From NCBI GenBank assembly GCA_910588965.1, contig CAJUSO010000002.1, positions 75,340 to 139,339 on the forward strand: a stretch of DNA of 64,000 bases. Direction: 5' to 3'. Below, piece by piece: positions 35,143 to 43,036 of the stretch. The translations under genes and the position numbers were made by a program. The stretch's first letter is position 1; the number at the start of each line of letters is the position of its first letter. This stretch comes from an uncultured Lachnospiraceae bacterium. Lineage in GTDB: Bacteria; Bacillota; Clostridia; Lachnospirales; Lachnospiraceae. Under the pieces are notes generated by a model. The model searched no databases. It was not told where the DNA came from and worked only from the letters and a program-made list of their open reading frames with translations.

Positions 35143-38100
35143 TTAACTTCTCAGCACCCCCTTACATTTATTTTTATATGTTATCAGCAGAGCAGCTGAC
35201 ATGAGCAGCACGCCGCCGAGCATATACAGATAGATTCCTGTGCCTCCCGTGCTGGGCAGTGCATAGAGTTTTTCGTTATGGACGCTCACGGAAGCAAATT
35301 TATCCGGATCCTTGGGGTTATTGGAAGCATTTTCATTCTCCTTCACCGCAACGCTTAGCATACTGCTTCCGGATGTTACCGTGCCGTCTGTATGCAACGT
35401 AAACTTTGCAGGCTCTTTCAAAAGGGAATATCCAATCGGGGACTTTATTTCTGTAATGGTATAAACGCCCGGCACCAAATCACGGATGGTTAATGCACCG
35501 TCACTTCCTACGCTCAGATCTGTTTCTCCCTTAACGCCTCCATTGCCGCTGACGCCCGCGTGTACCAAAATCCATTTTTGTGCAGGGCTGTCATTTGCCG
35601 ACCACAGATGGATTTTCTCGCCTTCTGATGGGTTGCCTCCATTTAAATCTATGCGCCATTCGTTTGCATTTCCTGCTGTGGACGGCCAAATATAAGAACC
35701 GCCGTCTACATCTGTCACATGCCATTTCTGGTTATCATTCGGGATGTCATTGCTCCAAACATGGATTTTAGCCCCCTCCCATTTATCCCCCCCATCCAAA
35801 TCCAGCCATTTATTGGAACCTACATTCAGGAAGCTGTAAAGATCCCCTCCCTGGCTCCTTACCTCAAACAGCTGTAACTCATTGCCGTTCCTCTTCTTGA
35901 GTACCGGTTCGGCTCCATCCCAATTTCCGTTTATTTCCACCACATAACTGGGGTCGTTGGCAAATGCAATATAATACTTCCCATTCAGTGAAGGATCCCC
36001 TTCTTCTTCTTTGACCGGCAGATAGCCTTTTCCTTCTTCATAGGCAAAGGAAAGCGTCTTCCCGCTGGCATCCTGGATGGTAAAAATAGCTCCTTGCAGG
36101 CTGTTCTGCCCGCTTCCATCCACTTTCCGGATTTCCAATAAGGTATTGGGATAGAAACCGCTGTCATGGTTCTTCGATTCATATAAGGCTACGGACATGT
36201 CTTTCGCCTCAGGCATTTCCAAACCCAAAATCAGTGTTTTCTGCAGGATACCGTTATCATCGTATACAGCCATACCATCGGAATCCAGTGTGTCGTCCAC
36301 ACCGCAGTCCTGGACGGTTGCATTCAGCTTGGAGATTTTTGTCTCTCCGCTCCCATCTGTAAAGCGCACGGCGAACATCCCTGCCGGCAAATCCGTGAAC
36401 TTGTAGCGTCCCTGTTCATAAGCGGCCGCCTCACTTATTTCCCCTGCCCTTACACTAATCTGCTTGCCCGTCTCTATTGCGATTTCATTCCCTGCCGTCT
36501 TATCCTTTCCCGGAAAATATACATTTTCGTATGAATTTTCATCCTCCGGATTACCGCCCTCTTTCAGCCTCAGCAATTCCACCTTAATCCCAGAAATCCG
36601 GGTCTCTGTCTGTATGTCATCCTGTATGCCGTCCCGGTTGTAGTCCATCCAGGCCAGGCCTTCCAGGGTACGTTTCACCGTAGGGTTCTCCGTGGTAGTG
36701 GTGGTATCGCCGCTGGAAAGCAGGTTGACAAAATAGTTATTTTCTTTGTCTTTTTCTGAAGCCCCTGGATCCAGCTGGATTTTTAAGCTTATATTGACGC
36801 TCTTGCCTGAATCCAGCGCCCCAACTACTCCCCAGGCTACGGGATAAGGCTGCGCCTTTGTGGCGCCATCTGCCTCTGTCGGTATTGTAATCGTCCCATC
36901 CTCACGGATGGCAGCCTGCTTCCAACTCTCTATTTCTTCTTTTGGTACGCTTTGCGTTGTTTTGTCCTGATACTTTGTATCAAAGGAATAATATATCCTT
37001 ATCTTGCCGGCATCGCATTTGCTGGTATCCAGCTTCCATTCTGCAAATGTATAAGTACCGGTAAAGTGGCTGCCGTTTACCCCATCCATGGGCATGGTAT
37101 CCATCATTGCCAAGGAAGCCCCGGTATCTGCGTTATTGTTGTAATAAACCACATAATCAATCGCGCCGTCTTCATCCACTACCTTCTGCTTCGTGTATTT
37201 GCCGAAGGAGCTTGCGCTGCCTCGTGTTGCTGAAATCCCAGCTTCTGCATGTTTTTCTGCTGTTGCCATCGGATCCCGCAAATCCCGGGGCGTGGTGATA
37301 TAAGCCACATTCTTCAGATCTGTCGTGCCTGTGGGGACATCCTCTTCTGGGTTCCCCCGAACGCCGATATCTGTAGAATAATAAATCGGTGCCATAGGAG
37401 AGCCAATCTTTACATCCTCAATGATCCATGTCAGTGTCTGCGTCCCGTCTGCATTTTTTGTAACCTTCGGTTCCGTCAGCACCGGATTTGGGAATGCTGC
37501 GCCCGCTTCCGTGTCTTTTATGATATTCCCTTTTGTACCGCCGTTGACGGATGTCTGCTCATAAGCGCCGCCGAAATATGCGCTCCCTGGTTTGTATGTC
37601 AGGTGCTTCGGCAAAGTATCGACAATGGTAATCCTGGCCGTATGCTCAAATTCGCCTGGCTTATCATAATAGGTTCCTGGCTGCAGCTTGAAATCCACTA
37701 CCCTCTGGTCTGCATCCAGATTGAAAACCTTCTTCTCTTCCCCATTGCTGTCTGCCTGCTGCAGATTCTTCGTAATCTTTGTCTTATAACCGATAATCAG
37801 CAGCGTATCGCCCCAGTGATACCAATCGGAATTATGCTTGCCCTCAATCCCGCTTCCATCTGCCCGGTAAACTTCCTTTTGATAGAAAACACTGCCATCA
37901 ATGTTGGCGCTCGTATAATGGCCCACCTTCCACATTTCCGGCTTAAGTACCAGTTCGGGGATATTCAGGCCTGGATTCTGGGTAAGGTCAAGGGTTTCCA
38001 GCCCCATGCCTGCTTTCTCAAACATTTCCTTCGTCCAGACGCGGGAGGTAGAAGCCAGCATAAAGGTCTTCCCTGCCAAATCCATATCATCTTTGACCCT

Positions 38101-41100
38101 CGCTTTGTGGTAGCAGCGGTAGTAAGGATCTGACGCCAGCACTTCGCCGCCAGAGCCGATAAAGCTAATCAGCATACCCACGCAGGTCTTGCCTGCCGGA
38201 ATCTTATCCAGGCTATCATAAAATTCTAACTGATCCTCGTAAGTCAGTTTCAGTTCATCATCGCTTGCCCAATCGCTTCCATCCGGCTTGGTTGCATAGT
38301 AGATACGGACATTTTCTTCCGCTAAACCTGTCTCTGTCTCGTCATGCCCATTCAAGGCGGCCCCGCCTTCCAGATGCAGGAACCAGTCCTCCTTCTCCAA
38401 TTCCAGGGCGCTTCCATAAAACTTCAGCAGCGTGGTCCCAAGGTACATCCTGTTCTCTTCTACCCGGTTTGGGTTATAGGACAAGCCGCCCATCAGGTTC
38501 AGTTCCGAACCAACAGCCGCATAATCCCGGCCATCCTGGTTGTCACTGACGCCGCAGCCCAGCTGAAAAGCCTGAGCGTCCCCGTAACGGACCCTGTTCT
38601 GCAAATATCCGCCTAAAGTCAGCTCCAGCGTACGCGTCTCCCTGTCGTCGTCTGCCACCATCTGCTGAAAACCGTTCTCCCCCTGTACCAGACGGTCCCC
38701 GCTCATTGTGGTAGCTCTTAGGTTCCCCGCTTCTGCCGTCGTGGCAAAAAAGCCTTGCCCATAAGTTTTTACAATATCATAATTGGGTTTCTCGCCATCG
38801 CCTTCTTTTTTATTAAACGGCTGTATCAGCCAAATCTCCCCAGAGGAGAAACAGCCTACATTCAGCCCATACGTAACGTATTTGCCTTCATCGCCGTTCA
38901 TTGTAGGCATTTTTTTAGGGTCAATCTCATAACCTTCCACGGTGATATGGATGGTATCCCCTTCCTGGGCCGCCGTCCAATTCCCGCTTTTGTAACAGGC
39001 ATTTTTCCCTTCCCCCTCTGCATAGGGCGCATAGGGGGTCGCCTTCAGCCGGTCGTCAATCTTCCGGCCATCTTTATTCTGAGAGCCATATTCCCTCCAA
39101 TGTACTTCATCATAACTCCACAAAAGCGGCGCAAATGCCGTATCTTCTATTACCTGGCCCGCCGTATACCCAGAATTTTCATTCGGCGTATTGATTTCAT
39201 ACTTGGAAGACAGCTTCAAATCAAAGGTAATGGGGCTTCCGTCTGGTAATTCTATGCCCTTCAGGCCTTTGGAAGCGTTATCGTTATAAAGCTGCAAGGT
39301 AATGCCCAGCTTCATGGAACGCCCCGGCAAGGGCTTCACAATATCTGTATTGGCCGCCACATCCTTGTATTGCTGCATCCAGGCATCATCTCCCTGGAAC
39401 CAGAAATCATCCGCATAGGAAGAATCCCCTTTTACCTGGATGTTATATTTCGGGGCTGCCGTTACCTCTACCTCGTCTGCCGTAACGGACTTTTTTTCTA
39501 CCGCAGGCTGGCCGTCAATCTTATGTTCTTCGTTGCTACACGGCCCATCCCATGCGCCGCCCTCCATGGCTGCACTGATAATCGGGGCAAATTTCGCACC
39601 ATTCTTCATGCCTTTGACATAAATCGTCACATTCTCCCCAAAATCACCTGGCACCACGGAATGGTTGCCTTCTGATGGGAGTAAAAGCTTATAGCAGGTC
39701 AGCACCTGGCATTCTTTCTCTACGCCGTCAACCATGCGGGCCTCTTTGGACAAAACTGGCTTATAGCCTTCTGTCTGATCCATCCAAGCCATGGCCGTCT
39801 GCTCAAATGCTGCTTCGTTTTCGGAAAGCGGCAATACGAATTCCAACTTTACCCGGGCTTGGCTGTAACTTTTCGAGATATCCCAGGATTTCATGTTGAC
39901 GTTGAAATCATAATTGACGGTATCAAAGGTGCGGACTATTTTATCCTCCGGCGTCGTATCATTGCCTCTGCCCTCTGTTTCATCAAAAGGCGCGGACCCA
40001 GTGCTTACTTTCGTTACCTTAACCTCATTGACATAGGCTTCGTCCGGCTCCATTGCCTCCCAGATTGAATCTGCGGCTGCCGCCTTCTGCTTCGCTTTCT
40101 TGCCATCTGCTTTTGCCGGGGCCTCTGCCGTCCCTTCCGGCTCCTGTGCATCTCCTGCTTCCCCGCCTGCAGTTTTATAGGCCTGCCCTAACTCTGCGGT
40201 CTTTACATACTGGATGATATGGCCATCAGCGGCGCTGTACCTGTTTTCCCTAACTTCATTCCCGCTGTTGCCTTCTATTACAGTAATCTCATTTGTCCCT
40301 TTTACATAGGAAGTGACAATCCCCATCTGGTTTGCCGTCTCTTCATTTTCCCTCTGGAAGAATACGATATCGCCAGCCTTTGGCTCATAGCCTTCCCTGC
40401 CAGCCACGTAAGCGGCGTTGCCTTCCTTTGCCTGCCCAAACGCTTCCCTCCATTTTGCCGTATCTGCCTGGCTGGGGAAGAGGCCGGAAGCGTCCATCCC
40501 TGCATAGTGCAGGCAGAAATTCACGAATGCTGCATCCCAATCTGCAAAGGGATCCCCTACGAATTGGCCGTAACGGGTATAGCCTTTATGGCTTCCATTT
40601 TCCGCAACCGTATAGTTGCTGATACTCTCTTTATAGCCCACCTGCATCTGTGCTGCGGTTACCAGGTCTTCGGCCCAGTTCCCTTTCCACTGCACATTGG
40701 CGTATTGGCTATCCCATAAGGAGGGTTCTTCCACATCAGCCTGTGAGTCAATGTAGCAGACGTCCGTATGGGTATGCTCTTCCTTGCCGCAAGCCAGTTC
40801 TTGGGTATAGCAGGCATCCGTGTGGGTATGCCCTTCCCCTTCTTCTTGCCCGCAGGCCCAGCCTTCCGGCGTCTGATAGCATTCCTCTGTATGCTTGTGG
40901 CCTTCTTCCCCTTCTGCACTTTCTTCCTGCCCGCAGGACGGTTCCTGGGGCGGCTGGCATTCTGCCGTGTGGGTATGGCCTTTGCTTTCTTCCTGGCCGC
41001 AAGCCAACATCTTGGAATAGCATTCCCCGCTGTGCTGATGCTCCTCTGCCCCGCACCTGGCCGTGCCGGTCATGGCCACGCCATACTGTGTCAGCCCTCC

Positions 41101-41214
41101 GACCACGCCAGTGACTACCATGACAATCAGAAGCAGCACAGCAATCCCGACTTTGCGGTTTTTCTTCTGCCGTTTATTCAACTCATCCAAATAATCTTTT
41201 ACAAGTTTTTGCAT
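35143..41214 (-). CDS. Giant LPSTG-anchored adhesin / pilus tip protein
   Basis: 2023 residues. A charged N-terminus and hydrophobic helix (22-48); five Cys/His repeats CGxEE...HxHTxxC (about 54-155); a CHAP-like domain (about 172-345) whose catalytic Cys and His positions appear replaced (Asp227, Gln297); a long central region of beta-rich Cna-like domains (about 380-1540); an SdrD B-like repeat with GLAWMDYNRDGIQDD (about 1545-1640). The C-terminal SpaA domain (1690-1980) is interrupted by a ricin-type beta-trefoil (about 1743-1887, with KWLDLDGG, QKWHV and QKWILV). LPSTG is at 1986-1990, followed by a membrane helix and KNKCKG. It would sit at the pilus tip or wall and bind glycans or matrix. 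Confidence 0.9.
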   Translation of the reverse strand: MQKLVKDYLDELNKRQKKNRKVGIAVLLLIVMVVTGVVGGLTQYGVAMTGTARCGAEEHQHSGECYSKMLACGQEESKGHTHTAECQPPQEPSCGQEESAEGEEGHKHTEECYQTPEGWACGQEEGEGHTHTDACYTQELACGKEEHTHTDVCYIDSQADVEEPSLWDSQYANVQWKGNWAEDLVTAAQMQVGYKESISNYTVAENGSHKGYTRYGQFVGDPFADWDAAFVNFCLHYAGMDASGLFPSQADTAKWREAFGQAKEGNAAYVAGREGYEPKAGDIVFFQRENEETANQMGIVTSYVKGTNEITVIEGNSGNEVRENRYSAADGHIIQYVKTAELGQAYKTAGGEAGDAQEPEGTAEAPAKADGKKAKQKAAAADSIWEAMEPDEAYVNEVKVTKVSTGSAPFDETEGRGNDTTPEDKIVRTFDTVNYDFNVNMKSWDISKSYSQARVKLEFVLPLSENEAAFEQTAMAWMDQTEGYKPVLSKEARMVDGVEKECQVLTCYKLLLPSEGNHSVVPGDFGENVTIYVKGMKNGAKFAPIISAAMEGGAWDGPCSNEEHKIDGQPAVEKKSVTADEVEVTAAPKYNIQVKGDSSYADDFWFQGDDAWMQQYKDVAANTDIVKPLPGRSMKLGITLQLYNDNASKGLKGIELPDGSPITFDLKLSSKYEINTPNENSGYTAGQVIEDTAFAPLLWSYDEVHWREYGSQNKDGRKIDDRLKATPYAPYAEGEGKNACYKSGNWTAAQEGDTIHITVEGYEIDPKKMPTMNGDEGKYVTYGLNVGCFSSGEIWLIQPFNKKEGDGEKPNYDIVKTYGQGFFATTAEAGNLRATTMSGDRLVQGENGFQQMVADDDRETRTLELTLGGYLQNRVRYGDAQAFQLGCGVSDNQDGRDYAAVGSELNLMGGLSYNPNRVEENRMYLGTTLLKFYGSALELEKEDWFLHLEGGAALNGHDETETGLAEENVRIYYATKPDGSDWASDDELKLTYEDQLEFYDSLDKIPAGKTCVGMLISFIGSGGEVLASDPYYRCYHKARVKDDMDLAGKTFMLASTSRVWTKEMFEKAGMGLETLDLTQNPGLNIPELVLKPEMWKVGHYTSANIDGSVFYQKEVYRADGSGIEGKHNSDWYHWGDTLLIIGYKTKITKNLQQADSNGEEKKVFNLDADQRVVDFKLQPGTYYDKPGEFEHTARITIVDTLPKHLTYKPGSAYFGGAYEQTSVNGGTKGNIIKDTEAGAAFPNPVLTEPKVTKNADGTQTLTWIIEDVKIGSPMAPIYYSTDIGVRGNPEEDVPTGTTDLKNVAYITTPRDLRDPMATAEKHAEAGISATRGSASSFGKYTKQKVVDEDGAIDYVVYYNNNADTGASLAMMDTMPMDGVNGSHFTGTYTFAEWKLDTSKCDAGKIRIYYSFDTKYQDKTTQSVPKEEIESWKQAAIREDGTITIPTEADGATKAQPYPVAWGVVGALDSGKSVNISLKIQLDPGASEKDKENNYFVNLLSSGDTTTTTENPTVKRTLEGLAWMDYNRDGIQDDIQTETRISGIKVELLRLKEGGNPEDENSYENVYFPGKDKTAGNEIAIETGKQISVRAGEISEAAAYEQGRYKFTDLPAGMFAVRFTDGSGETKISKLNATVQDCGVDDTLDSDGMAVYDDNGILQKTLILGLEMPEAKDMSVALYESKNHDSGFYPNTLLEIRKVDGSGQNSLQGAIFTIQDASGKTLSFAYEEGKGYLPVKEEEGDPSLNGKYYIAFANDPSYVVEINGNWDGAEPVLKKRNGNELQLFEVRSQGGDLYSFLNVGSNKWLDLDGGDKWEGAKIHVWSNDIPNDNQKWHVTDVDGGSYIWPSTAGNANEWRIDLNGGNPSEGEKIHLWSANDSPAQKWILVHAGVSGNGGVKGETDLSVGSDGALTIRDLVPGVYTITEIKSPIGYSLLKEPAKFTLHTDGTVTSGSSMLSVAVKENENASNNPKDPDKFASVSVHNEKLYALPSTGGTGIYLYMLGGVLLMSAALLITYKNKCKGVLRS
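35554..35988 (-). other. Ricin-type lectin domain inserted in the SpaA domain of the adhesin
   Basis: Codes for about 145 residues with repeated Q/K-W motifs (KWLDLDGG, NQKWHV, AQKWILV) and three internal similar blocks, the hallmark of a beta-trefoil. The first SpaA strands (LLEIRKVDGSG to FTIQD) lie before it and the rest (LTIRDLVPGVYTITEIKSP) after it. Confidence 0.78.
40750..41055 (-). repeat. Five Cys/His repeats in the adhesin N-terminus
   Basis: Residues about 54-155 hold five copies of C-G-x-E-E, a 0-9 residue spacer, H-x-H-[ST]-x2-C, often followed by Tyr. The pattern of two Cys and two His suggests metal binding. Similar repeats occur in other Lachnospiraceae surface proteins; function is not established. 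Confidence 0.85.
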
Positions 41215-41226
41215 CTTCTCACCTTC

Positions 41227-41826
41227 CTAGCGCATAAATCCCATGCGGGCCACCGGCCACGCCCTGAATGCTACTTTGCCGACAATCTGGCTCTCTTCTA
41301 CACATCCGATTGCCTTGATACGGCTATCTATGGATATTGCCCTGTTATCTCCCAATACGAAGGTCATCCCCTCCGGCACCCTGTAAGGGAAATCCAGTTC
41401 ACATTTCCCTTGCTTCTGCCCTGCCAGGTAGGGTTCGTCAATCTTTTCCCCATTGACATACACATTGCCTTCCCCATCTATCTCTATCTCATCTCCTGCG
41501 CAGCCTATGGCGCGCTTTAGAAGTATTCTTCCTCCATAATAAAACCCTATTATATCGCCGGCTTCCACTTGCTTGGTCTGGTGGAGGAGTATGACTTCCC
41601 CATTTTCCAAAGTGGGCGCCATGCTGTTCCCATGTACCCGGATTAACAAAAATAACCTTGTGGCCATCAGCGCTGCCACAGCAGCTGCCACAATCAGTAC
41701 CCCCGTGATATTTATCAGGGTTTTCCGGACTTGGTGCTTGCCTTCTTCCCTGGCAAGTTCTTCCCGGAGCAAATCTATGGACGGGATTTTTGGCGCCTCC
41801 GCCGGTTCCTGGTTCTTCCTAGCCAT
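41227..41826 (-). CDS. lepB: Signal peptidase I (Ser/Lys type)
   Basis: 199 residues from the ATG at 41826 (a GTG three codons earlier is the alternative). One membrane helix (about 38-62), nucleophile Ser68 in HGNSMAPTLENG, general base Lys104 in RILLKRAIG, and the GDNRxxSxDSR box (LGDNRAISIDSR). This is the standard bacterial S26A type, different from the SipW-type enzyme at the other end of the operon. Pilus clusters often carry their own such peptidase for pilin maturation. It overlaps the end of the coiled-coil gene by eight bases or more. Confidence 0.94.
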   Translation of the reverse strand: MARKNQEPAEAPKIPSIDLLREELAREEGKHQVRKTLINITGVLIVAAAVAALMATRLFLLIRVHGNSMAPTLENGEVILLHQTKQVEAGDIIGFYYGGRILLKRAIGCAGDEIEIDGEGNVYVNGEKIDEPYLAGQKQGKCELDFPYRVPEGMTFVLGDNRAISIDSRIKAIGCVEESQIVGKVAFRAWPVARMGFMR

Positions 41827-42430
41827 AGAAGCCACCTGAAGCCGCAGCTATCCGGCACTGCTCAGGCTTGCTTTCCTGCAGCCCTTCCTGGCTGCCAGGC
41901 GCCTTGCCCAGGCTGATGGGGACTACTTGGCCGGCGCTGTCAGGCGCCTTGCCCAGGCCGCCCGGAACCATCTGGCTGGCGCTGCGGGGATTCCTCACCT
42001 TCCGGATGCTGGATATCTTCCGGGATCCGAAAGGGGGTTCCGCGACCCGCTCGTCTTCTGACGCCCTCTCACCCAGCAGCTTGATATTCATCAGATACTG
42101 CTCGGCAGCCTCCTGCGCCGCCTCAAACACCCCATTGATCCGGATTGCCGCTTCTGCAATGGAACCAGCCTCTTCCAGCTCAATCAGCCTGGAGGCTTTC
42201 ATCTCCTCCATCTGGCTGCCCAGCTCCTTAATCTTCTTATCCTTCTGGTTGAGCCGTTCATCCTTGATATCCAGCTTCTTCTTGAGGCGGTCATAACTTT
42301 CAGCCATCGTCCCATATTCTTCTCTTATCTCTTCCAACTCCCGCTGCAGCCTCTCGGTTTCCTCGCATTGCGACAGAAGCATCTGCAGCAGTTCCCTTCG
42401 CTTTAACTTGCGTAACTCTTTGTCTGCCAT
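41819..42430 (-). CDS. Coiled-coil protein of the fibre cluster
   Basis: 203 residues. The first 95 are a strongly charged coiled coil (LKRRELLQMLLSQCEETERLQRELEE onward), then an Ala/Glu-rich helix with FEAAQEAAEQYLMNIK, then a low-complexity tail with two similar blocks (GGLGKAPDSAGQ / ISLGKAPGSQEG). No signal peptide or membrane segment, so it is probably cytoplasmic. The FEAAQEAAEQYL segment resembles bacterial coiled-coil proteins with DivIVA-like features, but I do not assign a family. It is the second structural gene after the regulator and overlaps lepB. Confidence 0.7.
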   Translation of the reverse strand: MADKELRKLKRRELLQMLLSQCEETERLQRELEEIREEYGTMAESYDRLKKKLDIKDERLNQKDKKIKELGSQMEEMKASRLIELEEAGSIAEAAIRINGVFEAAQEAAEQYLMNIKLLGERASEDERVAEPPFGSRKISSIRKVRNPRSASQMVPGGLGKAPDSAGQVVPISLGKAPGSQEGLQESKPEQCRIAAASGGFYG

Positions 42431-42439
42431 ATTGCCTCT

Positions 42440-42922
42440 CTACCCCTCCTGGACTCCTGCACCGCCTGTGCCTTCCACTTCATCCAGGGTGCCGTCTATA
42501 ATCTTAATCAGTTCCAATGCCGACCGGAAATATACGGTCCGGTCCTCTTCCAGATATGTGACCCTGCCTTGCCAGCTGCTGTGCTGCCGGTGCTGTACAC
42601 GGATGACAAAAGTTCCCATATCACCATGTTTTTCCAATAATTCTCCGTCCTTCATGACCCTTGCCATCCCTTCCTTCCTCTGGTAATTGTGAGTACGTCC
42701 GTGTATATCCCTGTCGCTGGTCCCCATATGGGGAAACCCCAATGCATTGAAAAGCTCCTCTGCAATCCTTATGATTTCCTCATACCCGCGGAAAGGGATG
42801 CCTTCCCGGCTGTATGCATGGTACAGATGGCCTTCCACCGTGCCGCTGCCGCTTTGGCCGACACATAACACAATCCCGTTCGGCGTCCCAATATAATGCC
42901 CTGTCCCTGCCATTTGTACCAT
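42440..42922 (-). CDS. Hypothetical cytoplasmic protein of the fibre cluster
   Basis: 160 residues with no signal peptide or membrane helix. The central part reads FRGYEEIIRIAEELFNALGFP, then RTHNYQRKE, then a beta-rich segment with GTFVIRVQHRQHSSWQGRVTYLEE and FRSALELIKIIDGTLDE. Genes of this kind occur beside sortase clusters and BTAD regulators in Lachnospiraceae, but I cannot name a function. Two start codons (42922 and 42913) both lie near AAAGGGA. First gene after the BTAD regulator, 114 bases downstream. Confidence 0.65.
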   Translation of the reverse strand: MVQMAGTGHYIGTPNGIVLCVGQSGSGTVEGHLYHAYSREGIPFRGYEEIIRIAEELFNALGFPHMGTSDRDIHGRTHNYQRKEGMARVMKDGELLEKHGDMGTFVIRVQHRQHSSWQGRVTYLEEDRTVYFRSALELIKIIDGTLDEVEGTGGAGVQEG

Positions 42923-43036
42923 TCCCTTTCCGTGTTCTCCCGTACCTTCTGGCTGTATTTTATCAGCCTGCTACTATCCCAATGGCTATCCATTCCAAAA
43001 TAAAATGCGTTTTTTGCAGGATTTAGATATATTTCC

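Noticed and set aside
40650..41520. Plus-strand frames of 150-250 codons opposite the adhesin repeats
   Set aside because: Shadows of the repeated Cys/His units; composition reflects the opposite strand.
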